Assembly (NCBI GenBank): GCA_032164295.1
Contig: JAJHTX010000008.1
Span: 806,001-870,000, forward strand
Direction: 5' to 3'
DNA length: 64,000 bases
DNA from: Inonotus obliquus
Lineage: Eukaryota > Basidiomycota > Agaricomycetes > Hymenochaetales > Hymenochaetaceae
Each line of letters begins with the position of its first letter. Position 1 is the first letter of the stretch. Shown here in pieces: positions 12,085 through 22,576 of the stretch. Under the pieces are notes generated by a model that had not been told where the DNA came from, searched no databases, and saw nothing but the letters and a program-made list of their open reading frames with translations. The translations under genes were made by a program, and so were the position numbers.

Positions 12085-12331
12085 GAGGGCAGGAACCGGT
12101 TGAGAGAGCAGTGCATAAGAGTCGTTCCTGATGTACGAGTAGTCCCGCAGTACTAGTACTTCCTTCCATACTACAATATACACGGACACGATGGTCCTCT
12201 CTGCCTTGTGTGTTCCAACCTATGTTTGATGGTATCCACTTGGCCCTTCTTCAATAATGAGATGTCCATGCAGGCGCAATGACTTCCTTTGCAGTAAGGA
12301 CTTATGTAAGCGCTGTGAGGTCGTCGTCGCG
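12085..12331. other. intergenic, upstream part of the FMO promoter region
   Basis: No gene was seen. The stretch separates the small gene from the FMO promoter elements that follow it. Confidence 0.4.
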
Positions 12332-12368
12332 TGACGTCATGTCTTTCACGATATAATTATATATAAAG
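12332..12368 (+). promoter_or_regulatory. FMO promoter: CRE-like palindrome plus TATA box
   Basis: A perfect TGACGTCA palindrome (12332-12339), the consensus for CREB/ATF-type bZIP factors, lies 20 bases upstream of TATATAAAG (12360-12368). The TATA box is 36 bases before the FMO start codon. The arrangement suggests stress- or nutrient-responsive bZIP control, but that is an inference from the site alone. Confidence 0.5.
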
Positions 12369-12404
12369 AGATCGCTACTCTCACTCGCCTCACCACACCA
12401 CACC

Positions 12405-14852
12405 ATGGCTCCTCAAGCCTCATCCATCCCTTTCCACCTCAGATGGTCCCATATTCGTAGCTTACCTTCTCGCATATTCGTTTTCTTTTTCGACCTTAAT
12501 TACCAGCTCTTTCAATTACTCGTCATTCTCCTCTTCAAACCCGTCCGTCTCTCTCTGCTTTCTCTGCTTTCACTCTAACAACTGATTGATATTCTTATCG
12601 CTGGTTCTGAATAGCCAAGGCCGAAGACACCTGAAGAACCCTCTGAAAAACCATTCGGTCGAGTTGCCATCATTGGCGCAGGCTTGACCGGCGTATCTAC
12701 TGCTGCGTGCGTTCAGGAATCCATCTCTTTTTACCTCATTTTCTGATAGTTTGATATGCAGCCATTGCATCGCTCACAATTTTGATGTTGTCTTATATGA
12801 TAGTACGATGTCCCCCCTTTGCTTCTCGACTCCACGATATCATCATTTCCACAGAAAACGAATTCGTCGGAGGCATATGGTCCCATGTGAACGCCACTTC
12901 CGGTCTGCAGATCAATTCTATTATTTATCGCTTTCATCCTGCCGTTTTCTGGCGCGAAGGCTTCCCGAAGCGTGATGAAATCCTTGGCGGTGAGTCTGAC
13001 TGCTTGGGCACCCAGAGCGCTACCGGAGTTGACATCTTTGTTTCCTTCTTTCACTGAGAAGAAATAACACGCATATGGAAGGACTACAAGCTTGATACTC
13101 GTACTAAGCTAAAGGTAACAAAAATGCAGGAGCAGTAGAATTCGGACTTACAATTTTCGAGCAGAACGAAGTTATCAAGGTTGAGCGAGTACAAGGGACA
13201 GGACCTGTAAGGGATGAGTCAAAGCCAAAGGAGTCGGACATACCCCCACCGCGTTCTAAATGGCTCGTATACACCTCGAGTGGAGACCATCCAGATGGTC
13301 CATTCGATGCGGTAGTCTGTACCATTGGAACGTGTGGTGACCCAGTCCGCGTCCACTTCGATGGTACGGAGGAATTCCAGAATGCCGGAGGACGCGTTGT
13401 GCATTCAAGTGAACTGGATCAACTAGGTACTAAGGGCGATGATATCAATGAGGAAGATCAAGACAAGAAGGACGATAGTAAAAGCGAGACCAGTGGAGAA
13501 GGTCCGGATACAGGCTCTCCTGACACATTGACTGAGGCACAACCAGAGACAAACGTTAGCTACGCAGATAAAGTTAAGGGTGTAAAAGATTTCGTCAATG
13601 AGGCGGACGTGCGCAAGGAGAGAGATACAGATAATCCCGGACCGCTCAGCATCAAAGGAAAGACTGTTGCCATTGTCGGATCTGGCGCATCTGGCGTTGA
13701 GGCTGCCGAGTGGGCGGTAGAGAAGGGTGCAGGCAAAGTGCTCTTGCTCGCAAGGTCGGACCCTGTCACGTCTATAGTCCTAATTTCTAACCAAAATTGC
13801 CTATAGAGACGACAAATGGATAATCCCGCGCAACGTCGTGTTTGATACATTGCTTGCTTTGCAACCATTTGGTCGAGAAATGCCTCTCAGTTTCCTTGTT
13901 GAAGGCCTTCTTCGAAAGTTTCATTACAAAGACCTCGCGGCCGCTGTCTCTCCACAGAAAAGAGGCCTCTTCGTGGGCACTCCGGTTCGTTAGTTATATT
14001 CTTACTGCTCTGAAAATCTTACGTCCCGCTTCGAAAGATAGTGAATGATGTGATCCTCGATCATATTCGGGAGGGTAAAGTCGAGTATATTCGTTGCTCA
14101 ACCGAACGTCTCACACCCAAGGGCGTGGCGTGCAAGCATCATGGGACCGACGAAGAAGTTGATCTCGATGCTTCTGTGGTAGTCCTGGCAACAGGTTTCA
14201 AACGTCCTGGGGATGACTTCCTGCCGAAGGACCTGTTTCCTCCAGGTTATGACGTGAGTTTCTTTCCCACTCAACTCAAAACACTAACCACGAAAGCGAA
14301 CAGCGTCCAAACCTATATCTTCAAACCTTTTCAACGGAGGATTGGTCCGTGCTGATGACGAATTCCACATATATGAATGCCATCGGGTCCGTCGGTCATT
14401 TGTAAGTGCTTTCACCTGCTTTCCCATAGCGAGCTATAATGTTTATTGATTCTCGACAGTCATATCGGGATTTGTGAGTGACGTTTCACAAACAATGTTA
14501 CAATCGAATGGCTTGACTTACCATGCGAAGACACGCGGATTCTCCTGACTTTCCTTCTCGACAAGAACGCGCGTCCCATTCCAAATGACATGAAGCTCTG
14601 GGTCGACGTCCTGCGGTTCATTAAGCGCGGTGCACCGGGTGGGGCGCTTGGATTCTTTACCTACGCAGAACTTAGTAAGAGGTTACCTTCCTTTCGAGGT
14701 CTGACTGCTAACCAATCCGATTACAATGACATGCAGCGTTCTGGTTCCTGACATTCCACCTATTTCGCCCAAGTCGCCTTAGGTGGATCTTCTTCATCAT
14801 GCAAGGCTGGGGTGTCACTGCCGAGGACGCCGGGAGATTCAAAGTTGAATGA
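12405..14852 (+). CDS. flavin-containing monooxygenase (FMO) family
   Basis: Twelve exons are inferred: 12405-12542, 12615-12706, 12762-12802, 12855-12989, 13059-13100, 13130-13754, 13807-13988, 14042-14253, 14304-14401, 14460-14473, 14531-14674 and 14737-14852, giving 612 residues. A hydrophobic N terminus precedes the FAD-binding VAIIGAGLTGVSTAA. A second Rossmann motif, VAIVGSGASGVEAAE, binds NADPH. Family landmarks include GGIWSHVNA, DKWIIPRN, VVLATGFK and a C terminus ending FFIMQGWGV. The enzyme should use NADPH and O2 to oxygenate a soft nucleophile or carbonyl substrate; the substrate is unknown. Two oddities are visible: keeping frame at 13100 needs a 29-nt intron (otherwise there is a frameshift), and exon 10 is only 14 nt. 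The residues between roughly 340 and 410 are an acidic insert. The tail is duplicated twice downstream. Confidence 0.8.
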
Positions 14853-16314
14853 GGTTCTATTGAAGACGTATGCAGCCAGAGTCTATCATGTAGATCGGCC
14901 TTTCTGATTGTAGAATGATTGATCCTTCGCGTTGTTGGGAATCGACTATATGTATCACGACCTTCAAAAGAGGGAACCTTTTACATGTGCTTAAATGGCT
15001 TGGTAGGGGGGAAGTAGACTAAGAACGAATGGTGCTTGATGTTGAGTCGAGGGTGTATGCGCCTATATACGTGCAGTCACGATCGAAGCCCAGCGGCAAG
15101 TGACATTGCGGTGGGCAGAACCATCATGGGAGTGAAAAACACCGTGCGAGCATTGATAAACAAGCTCAAGTGAGTCCATGATGACAAATTCTACTAATCC
15201 GTGATGATACTCATCCAAAATCGTTGTGTAAACCCACCTGCCCTCCACAGTCGTCCCCAAGTTTTCCCGGCTCTGTTCTTCCTGCCGTGAACCCCTTGCT
15301 CATTCTCTCTTTGACTCATAGGACGTCAGGCCCGACAAGAGGAGCCATCTATTCGTACCCTGTCACTGCATAAAAATCTCATGCATTTCGGTTCCATCAG
15401 ACAGGAGATTACAAGTATTTGTACTTCACAACCACGGTCCACAGGTCCTAGCCGAAGAGTCTCAAAATATTCCACCTCACTGGTCTGTTTGCTCGCTCGG
15501 CCTGCGCTGGCCAGGAGAAAAGGAATAGAATAACAAAAAGAGACGAACTCGTTGACTTCGGGAGGACTCGGACTCATTCACGAACTCGCTTTGCTCGGTA
15601 TATCACTGTTTCACTGCAGTCACTGATCTGCCATTGACTCACATACTTAAGTCATAGTCGCGGATTCCAGTCTCGGTTTGATATTCTTACAGGACCAGTC
15701 TTCAAGCACGCATAAACTTCTCTCGGCGAATAAGCAAAGTATTAAAATCCAACTGGACCCAAGATGCAAACTATCACGCAAAGTGGAGGCTCGATCGTTG
15801 CTCATCCATCACGACTGCCGTTCAAGAATCAAGAAAACTCTGACTACTAGTAGTGGAGCGCGTATGTATATACCGATGAACCGTTGTCATGATGTAGAGT
15901 GGCATTAGGCTGCGGCTTTCCATAGTACCGTATACTACTACAGGCAACATTTCTACAAGGGCCTAAGTGGCAAGGCGCGCTCTCTCGGATTCTAGTCTTT
16001 CGGAATCTCCTTTCTCTACATGGTCCAGAGGAATATTTAATGCCGAAACATCACAGCAAGGAAGAGAAACATACAAGCTGGGTTATAGCTTTCTCGAGAG
16101 CGCCGTCTATTGACTCATCATGCTCGAATTCAACGAATGTTGTTCGATGTGGTTCCTCGGCGCGCTGGAAGATTACTATGTACACACAATTCAGTCATAT
16201 CGGGCCCTTGTGCTAAGATAAATTTCATACCCTTGGCTCTATGTTTCTTGCAGGCTTTGTTCTCCTCAAGATGGATTCTTAAAACGACTGGGTCATGCTT
16301 GACCTTCCCCTTGA
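14853..16314. other. spacer of tandem unit 1, no clear gene
   Basis: Most of this stretch (from about 15,015) is repeated at about 31,440-32,750 and 36,370-37,700. Short frames on both strands are shared between copies, for example one of 76 codons at 15,678-15,908, but none has clear coding character or a recognisable domain. About 200 bases of FMO 3' end and 3' flank present here are missing in the other two copies. Confidence 0.5.
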
Positions 16315-16739
16315 TTAGATCTGATCAAGAAAAGAAGAAGTAAGCCAGTGGTAGGGACAGCTTAAGTAGAAATACATGCCAAGAAAGTAGTCCAAGACGA
16401 ATTTATGTTCGTCCGGAATTTCTTTAAGATTTTCGGGTCTTGCGTGGTATACCTCTGTGAGTTCCCACTTTTCAGCCATTGTGTCGACTCGGAAGTTCCT
16501 GAAACAAAAGTCAGATGTCGTCCAGATGCATACATGTAGCTATTTATTCCTGGGTGATTCAAGCAAAGTACCACAAGCAAAGTACTACCAGTATGCAGTC
16601 ATTACATAATGTTTGCGCGCTTTCCAGAAGGCAAAGTTGACGTTCACGTGTAACAGCTGAGCTGAGCTGAAGCCTGACATCCTCTCGTTTCGTAAGCCGC
16701 CTACTGGTACCTCAGGAATGAAGGCGAGTTGCAGACATC
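16315..16739 (-). CDS. partial model of an unknown small protein in the spacer (copy A)
   Basis: On the minus strand, exons 16739-16711, about 16660-16589 and 16498-16315 join in frame. They read from LQLAFIPE through VNVNFAFWKARKHYVMTAYW, then FRVDTMAEKWELTEVYHAR and onward to a stop at 16315-16317. The 5' end was not found: the next exon upstream meets stops in every joining I tried. The main support is comparative. The diverged copy B keeps the frame of the last exon with mostly amino-acid-level similarity (FRVDKMGEDWELK), and an 18-base length difference upstream is in frame. It lies downstream of, and on the same strand as, kinase A. The function is unknown. Confidence 0.35.
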
Positions 16740-17135
16740 CTGGAATGCATGAGAAAGTGAGCAGGGATTCCAGACACCCAGAACTTCGGAATACCTTACT
16801 GAAGAATACTGAATACACTTACAATGCACATTTATCCCATCTCTTTGAGTTAGAATGTCGTCGGGTGAATCTGGCTCGCAGGGAAGTCAGTCACAACACA
16901 GAACAATTTCGCAACTTTCTGACCCAACTGGGAAATGCAATCGCTTCAGTAGTCATTCTCACCCAGGATGTAGTTTCTCTCTTAGTATGCGAATCATTCA
17001 AATGACTGGGCTTGTTCGCTCACGTCTGCTCCACAGTAAAGAGCACGACAGAAATCCGCATACTGAGGAGCATTGATAATAAATTCCATCCTTCATATCC
17101 TGTTGGAAAGGTGATGACAAAACGAGTCCCTGCAT

Positions 17136-18530
17136 CTACTCGTATTCAAACCATGGATGTCGCATCACTTCCTTCATGGTGATCCTATCCTCGGGACGAT
17201 ATTTCAAAATTTTCTCCAGAAGGTCGACCAGAAGTTCCGATTCTGTTTCATCTACTTGCGTTCCCGGCTTCTCAAACAAAGGGCCTTCCTCTACGTCTGG
17301 ATAATCCCAGGTTGCAATGATGCTCACGCGATGTCGAATGGAACTTTTCATGGCGGGTAAATAGCCTTCTCTCGTCTGTACATCCTCCGGTTTTGGTTCA
17401 CCATCGTCATTGAAATAGTTACTTCGTTCCTTCCACGCCCCCCACCATGGATCGGGAAATCTGCCGAACATCTCGACCATTTCCTTAAGAATACTATCCC
17501 GGTGGGAGAGGAAAGGCTCAAAGAGAGGTCGTCCGGTGCGGATCTCAAAGATGACGCAGCCCAAGGCCCAGACATCTGAGGCGAAGCTGACCGTGCCATC
17601 GAAATGTGATTCCGGGGCGAGGTAGATAAGGGGGGCAGCGGGAGCGTAATCCTTCGGCATTTGGTCGACAAAGAATGACTGGCCAAAGTCGTGGAGAATG
17701 GCGCTTTCTTCAAGAAATTGCGGGTTACAGATGCGTGACGTGTTGATGGATTCGACTACTTCCGATGGCGCAAACGGACCAGGTGAAGGGCCATCCCGGG
17801 TAAGCACATCATCCGTCTCAGGTCTGCCTAGCATCTGATATATTTCATTTTCGGTCCATTTGAGCACCTCAGGAGAAGTCCGAAGGAGGACATTGGATGA
17901 CGTTAAATCTAGGTAGGTAAGGAGTCAGAAGAGGGTTCTATCTTGAGAGACGTGATGAGAGTACCGACCTCCGTGGACGACTCCAACGGAATGTAGCATG
18001 TCCACCGCTGAACTCAGTTGTCTAGAAAATTTCCTCGCGATATCACTTCGGAGCCGCCTCCTGGTTGGAGTTTTGCCAGGAGGATACGATTCGGAAAGTG
18101 TCGAGATGTTCGGTCCAGCTAGTGGATAAACGAGACAGAGGTGTCGTCCATTTGGACCCTCCTCGAAGAAATGATCTTGGATGACTCTGATGTGATTTCT
18201 TCCCGGATGATCAGTATCAGCAATAAGGAGGACCCTTCGCGGGATGTGTATTTCTGCGATTTCTTCTAGAGGCCGAGACGACTCGTCGGCGGTCAATACT
18301 TTCAAACTGACCAGTGGGCGAAAGTCCCCGTCTTCACTTTTCTTTTTTTGGTCCCTTAGCCATACCGTAGAAGCGCCACCGAATCCTAGCTTGTGCAAAA
18401 CCTTGAAACGACCTTGACAGAAAACATCTCCGATCAAGACAGGGTGGTAACCGCCCGGTCGATAACGCTCAAGGTACTCAATATCGTCAAGCTGAGAGAA
18501 CCTGTAAAGAGGTTGCATCTCCATGGACAT
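17136..18530 (-). CDS. SRPK-like protein kinase, copy A
   Basis: Two exons (18530-17969 and 17908-17136) with a 60-bp intron give 444 residues. The N-terminal lobe has the SRPK-type lead GGYHPVLIGDVFCQGRFKVL, a glycine loop KLGFGGASTVW and the VSLKVL lysine. The intron splits the catalytic loop, which reads HGDLTSSN after splicing. The loop Asp and Asn are present, but the usual Lys is Thr. DFG is present in LHDFGQSF, with the APE-type YLAPES and DVWALGCVIFE. The C terminus ends RITMKEVMRHPWFEYE, a normal kinase end. It resembles agaricomycete expansions related to SR-protein kinases; substrates are unknown. Compared with copies B and C it lacks one codon (Ala after VWL) and has KKK for KRK nearby. 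It is probably an active or weakly active kinase, on the evidence of retained Lys, Asp and DFG. Confidence 0.8.
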
Positions 18531-18838
18531 ATATTGAAGTGGAGGCTCTGAAATCTAACGAATAAGGTGGTCGGTGAAAGTTGTCCATATTTTCTGCTCA
18601 TCTCATCAGTAAGAAGTGCCTACAGTGTGATGCGGCACGTGTCGACAACTCTCGCAATTTTGAGTTACAGACCCGGAGAATTTTTTTTTGTAATAGAAGT
18701 AACAAAGTTATGCGTTTTTCTGGGGTTTTTGATGGGCCATCAAAAATGTTTCAATTTTCTTGGAAAACAAAAATACTGAAAAAATCGAATAAAAAATAGG
18801 TGCTATTGCGGCATGCTTTTTCTTCATTCCCCAACATT

Positions 18839-18870
18839 CACTGCGTTTTATGAGTTCCTAAAAGGGGTTT
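18839..18870 (+). repeat. left terminal inverted repeat of the CACTA element
   Basis: It starts CACTGCGTTTTATGAGTTCC. The first 14 bases are identical to the complement of the right end; the rest differs by a few substitutions and one indel before a shared GGGGTTT. The preceding ATT is the target duplication. Confidence 0.88.
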
Positions 18871-19229
18871 CCTAGCCTGCATTATGTCAGATAAACAAGA
18901 CTACATAAATTACGTTAATTGAGTTAGCAAGAATTCATGTAGGTCTGGGAATCACGATAATACAACCTACTAGTTTTCGAGTAGTTCGGCTACTGTATAT
19001 TTCCCAACTGAGCTAAGGAAAATTTTACTAGTTAATGTAGCTCGCTCACCAAAATTATAGCAAAATTCTCGTAGGTTAGTTGGCCCGACATGATAATAGA
19101 TTTGGTAGCTCAATTAGTAATATGATCGTCCTTTCTTTATGTGGTTATAATTATGTCATATTATAATTTGTAATGCTACGTTATTCAGTCGCAGACGCAT
19201 CGCGACGCGTCTGCAGCTTCTCCATACCC

Positions 19230-20760
19230 GGTGAATGTGCGAGAACGCGGCCGGTATTAGAAATACCGGATGAGGGGGGTACGATTTAGATGCGTTGGGA
19301 GGGCCGGTACGTGGCGGTACTAAGTCGTACAGTCACAGACAAGTCGTCAAGAGAGAATAGTAGGGCCTGGCTGGATTGATGAGTACAGGAGACTATAGGT
19401 GACCGCTCAAGAGGAGAGGTATCAGGAGACGATCAATACCGAGACGAATCCGTCGATACCGAGTCGTCTGGTGTCCGGTATTACGGTAGAGAGAACGAAG
19501 CAGTAGAGGAAGCGAGCTGAGGAGGTGTTTCTGATGGGACTGGTTGTGAGACGAGAGACGAGGGCGACGAAGACGAGAACGACGACTACCGGTATCGATA
19601 CCGGTGACTACGAGACGAGACGAACGAACGGGGACTTGAATGGGATGAGCAAAACCCGGACCTTCACTCTGGAAGTTCCTCTCAGATTAGCTGGTTTGCT
19701 ACAGTAGAACATGCAGGCTATAAATACCATAATACCGTAGCCATTCAAGATACCAAATGGGGGGTTTTTACAAGTCGAATCATACCGTAATCCGGTACAA
19801 GAAATGGAACATAAAGTCGAATTGAATGTAAAATTACAATCAGGGGAAACATAAGACGATGAATGAATAAGAAGTTTTATCAGGGGGTAGCTAAGAATAG
19901 GGTGGGACGAGACAAGAACCCAACGAAAACTCACGACGAGTGATACCGAGGTAGGGCGGCGATACCGACGTCGACCAGCGCTAAATTAAGGACGTGTCTC
20001 AAGCTACCGCATGGGCGCTCCTGGCGATGTCCCTGTCGTAGGAGAAGCACGTCATCCTGATTTACCTTTGTTCCGGTATCATGATCCGTGCGGCGTCAGT
20101 CTGGGCGTCTACCGGTCGATCGGACGGCGTGCTCCGATGTTGACGTGTCGGTACAACCCAACCTTGGCAATGGGGTACTCTACCGTTCGGTACCAATCAG
20201 TACCCTGGGATCGTCCCTGAGCATCGCTCTAGCCCCTCGATATCGACCGGTACGCGTCGCCTGACTCGACTGGGCATTGCTTGGCTTCCCCTCCGAGTCG
20301 GATCGATGGCCTCCTCCGAGATCGAAGCAGCGTACGGTGGACTTGATTCATTTCCCAACCTTCCTCTCGACGTAGATCTCCGATGGCGTGGTCTCGACCT
20401 AGCACACGTAACGAACTTCGGTACCGGAGCGGACCATCGGTATCAACACCGGTATCGTCGGTATCGATGCATGGCGGTTCGGAAGGGCATACCGTCGGGC
20501 TTGGAGCCTTGACCATGATCCAACTCTTCGCAGCAACGTATGGCAGACCGAGTGCAGCTTTGTGAGCCTTTTTCTATGGTACGGGCTGTCGAGGGCGTAG
20601 TATCGACTAGGTGTGGAGTATTAAGCGTCGGTATCAGGACGGGTGGACGGTACGGTATCGGTATCATCGGTATCGAAGTCTGGTGGTTCGGTACTATGAT
20701 GGAAGACGGGCGTAGGGATTGGTGATTCGGTATTGGTGCAGAAGTGGACCAGTTCTCAAT
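19230..20760. repeat. left subterminal region packed with CGGTA-type motifs
   Basis: Short motifs built on CGGTA, GGTATCG and their complements recur every few tens of bases in both orientations, with local palindromes such as CCGGTATCGATACCGG near 19,590. Dense subterminal motif arrays are a known feature of CACTA elements, where they bind element-encoded protein. No real gene is seen in this stretch. Confidence 0.65.
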
Positions 20761-20860
20761 CGTTCTTAGCCTTGTCGAATCGCAGAAGCCTCGTACTTTG
20801 TTGGAACCGCAGGCGTAGATAGGACGGCAGAAGTACCGTGGTCCGAAGAGAAGTAAGAAG

Positions 20861-20948
20861 CGGTAGAATCGCAGAAGTATTGTTAATTGGAAGAAGCGGT
20901 AGAATCGCAGAAGTATTGTTAATTGGAAGAAGCGGTAGAATCGCAGAA
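20861..20948 (+). repeat. 36-bp tandem repeat, about 2.4 copies
   Basis: A unit starting cggtagaatcgcagaagtat recurs at 20,861, 20,897 and 20,933 with an exact 36-base period. It lies inside the CACTA element just upstream of the accessory gene. Confidence 0.8.
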
Positions 20949-21106
20949 TTAAGCCCATATCGATCGTAGCCTCCGGTATTACTCTTTACCAGTTCTTTTA
21001 TGAAATGACTGGATGTGTACCTGCATCGCCGGTAGTCATCTCGGACGAGGTAGCCGTTGTACTCGCCGATTTGCTCAAGAACCGACGTCCGCCAAACCTC
21101 TCTATC

Positions 21107-22555
21107 ATGTCGAGTACACCCACTCTAAGCCATCTGTCTCAGTCCCCGAACGGTCAGCGTGCATCGGTGGACGAGTTCCCGTTGGATCCAGATCTTCGAG
21201 ACGAGCCATATGGTGTTGGATCGCGTCAGAGGGATGGGGAGGAGGTCCGGCATCTCCGTAACGAGGTTGAGGCTCTAGGCGGCGAGGTTAGGGAGTTGAA
21301 GAGAATGCTTGAGGAAAAGGAAGAGGAAACTCAGGACAATAAAAAATTTAAGCTGAGTGGACGTAAAGAGAACTTGTCTTTGGGTGAGAAGATGGCTCGC
21401 GAGGACATAATAGTACGTACCTTTGCATTTAATCCGAGCAGAAAAACTGCGCATATATGCTAATTATTATGTGTCAGAGAGTTATTTGACGAACAATGAA
21501 AGCACTTGCCAACAGGAGCCAAGAGGTGGTTCAAGATGAAGATTTTATGCCGGTCGACCTTGGGTTTACTGCAAAAGAGAGTCCGAATCATGAACTTATC
21601 CAACGAGCGGCAGAGTTAACGGCAAGCAGTTATAAGGTACGTACTTCTGAATTGGCGAGAGTATCTATTTGTATCTGTCTCGCTCTCTGTCTCCCTTCTC
21701 TCTTTCCTGCTAACACGCCTCTGACCCATTATACTTAAGGATGAGGGAAAGGTAAACTATGTCCACGAAGGACATGAGTTTACCTTTGACGACCTCCTTA
21801 AATTTGCCACGGGGACGTTTAATGGCTGGCGGTCTGACTTCTTGACTAAGCAGGACAATGCTAAGTCAAAGAAGAAATCCAAGGGTCAGACGAAAAACCA
21901 CCGAGTTAGGCGACAGTCAGCAGTACGTACCTTTGCATCTTAATAAGTACAGAGTTATATCTGACAAGCGGATAAGTTGGCAACCAAAAGGAAGCTTGGG
22001 AAGGAAACTTACGAGCTCGAACACAACTGTGTTCTACCTGATGAAATCTTCGATACAGATTACATGACGCCGTACCATAGCGGACTGGACAGCTCAGACA
22101 TGCCGACAGATAATGATAATGAGGTTGACGGTGATGACGGGGCCAGGGAGAGTGCAAAGGAGAAGAGGATTGAGTCAGTGAAAAAAGCCCACTATGCAAG
22201 AATGGCCAAGAAAGCAAACATACCAATAATGGATCAGCTCTCTGGTGCCGCCGTGTGGGAGAAACGTCCAAAGTCGTTTCGCTCCCAGAAAGTAAGTAAT
22301 TTACTTTACAATATTTAATGAAGCGACTTACCAATCAACAGTACAACGAAATTTTGCACGAGCTTGACAAGATCAGCACCTCGACAAATTACAGCGAAGG
22401 TAGGTTTCGGGCGGGAGGACACAAGTGCCCCTAATGGAAGACGACCCATGCCTCCCTTTATGGTCGACCCAGAGTGGCTCGAAGAGTACGAGGCGCAAGG
22501 GAAGTCCATCAACATGGCTCAGAAAAATCCAGTAGGCTTTTCAGACCCGGAATAA
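21107..22555 (+). CDS. CACTA accessory gene, Lys/Glu-rich with coiled coil, possibly disrupted
   Basis: Exons are recognisable at 21107-21412, about 21496-21636, 21740-21920, about 21974-22292 and 22342 onward, several with the same GTACGTAC donor. Exon 1 contains a heptad-like stretch, EVEALGGEVRELKRMLEEKE, that should form a coiled coil. Later exons are Lys/Arg-rich and then acidic, and one ends in EVDGDDGARESAKEKR, consistent with a nuclear or DNA-binding helper protein. Two joins fail. Between exons 1 and 2 the frame meets TGA whichever normal acceptor is used, and near 22,385 the coding-like frame jumps to one ending MAQKNPVGFSDPE. An ATG at 21,005 is in the same frame, but 21,107 looks like the better start. 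It may be a decayed copy, or the gene may use splicing I did not resolve. It converges with the transposase. Confidence 0.5.
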
Positions 22556-22576
22556 ATGGACTCACCCGCTTCAAGC

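Noticed and set aside
15063..15260. Minus-strand frame in the spacer containing VIMDSLELVYQCSH
   Set aside because: The frame is altered by indels in units 2 and 3 with changes not restricted to silent sites.
16855..17076. Plus-strand frame starting MSSGESGSQGSQSQ, found in all three units
   Set aside because: Presence in all units reflects duplication, not selection; the end differs between copies and no partner exon was found.
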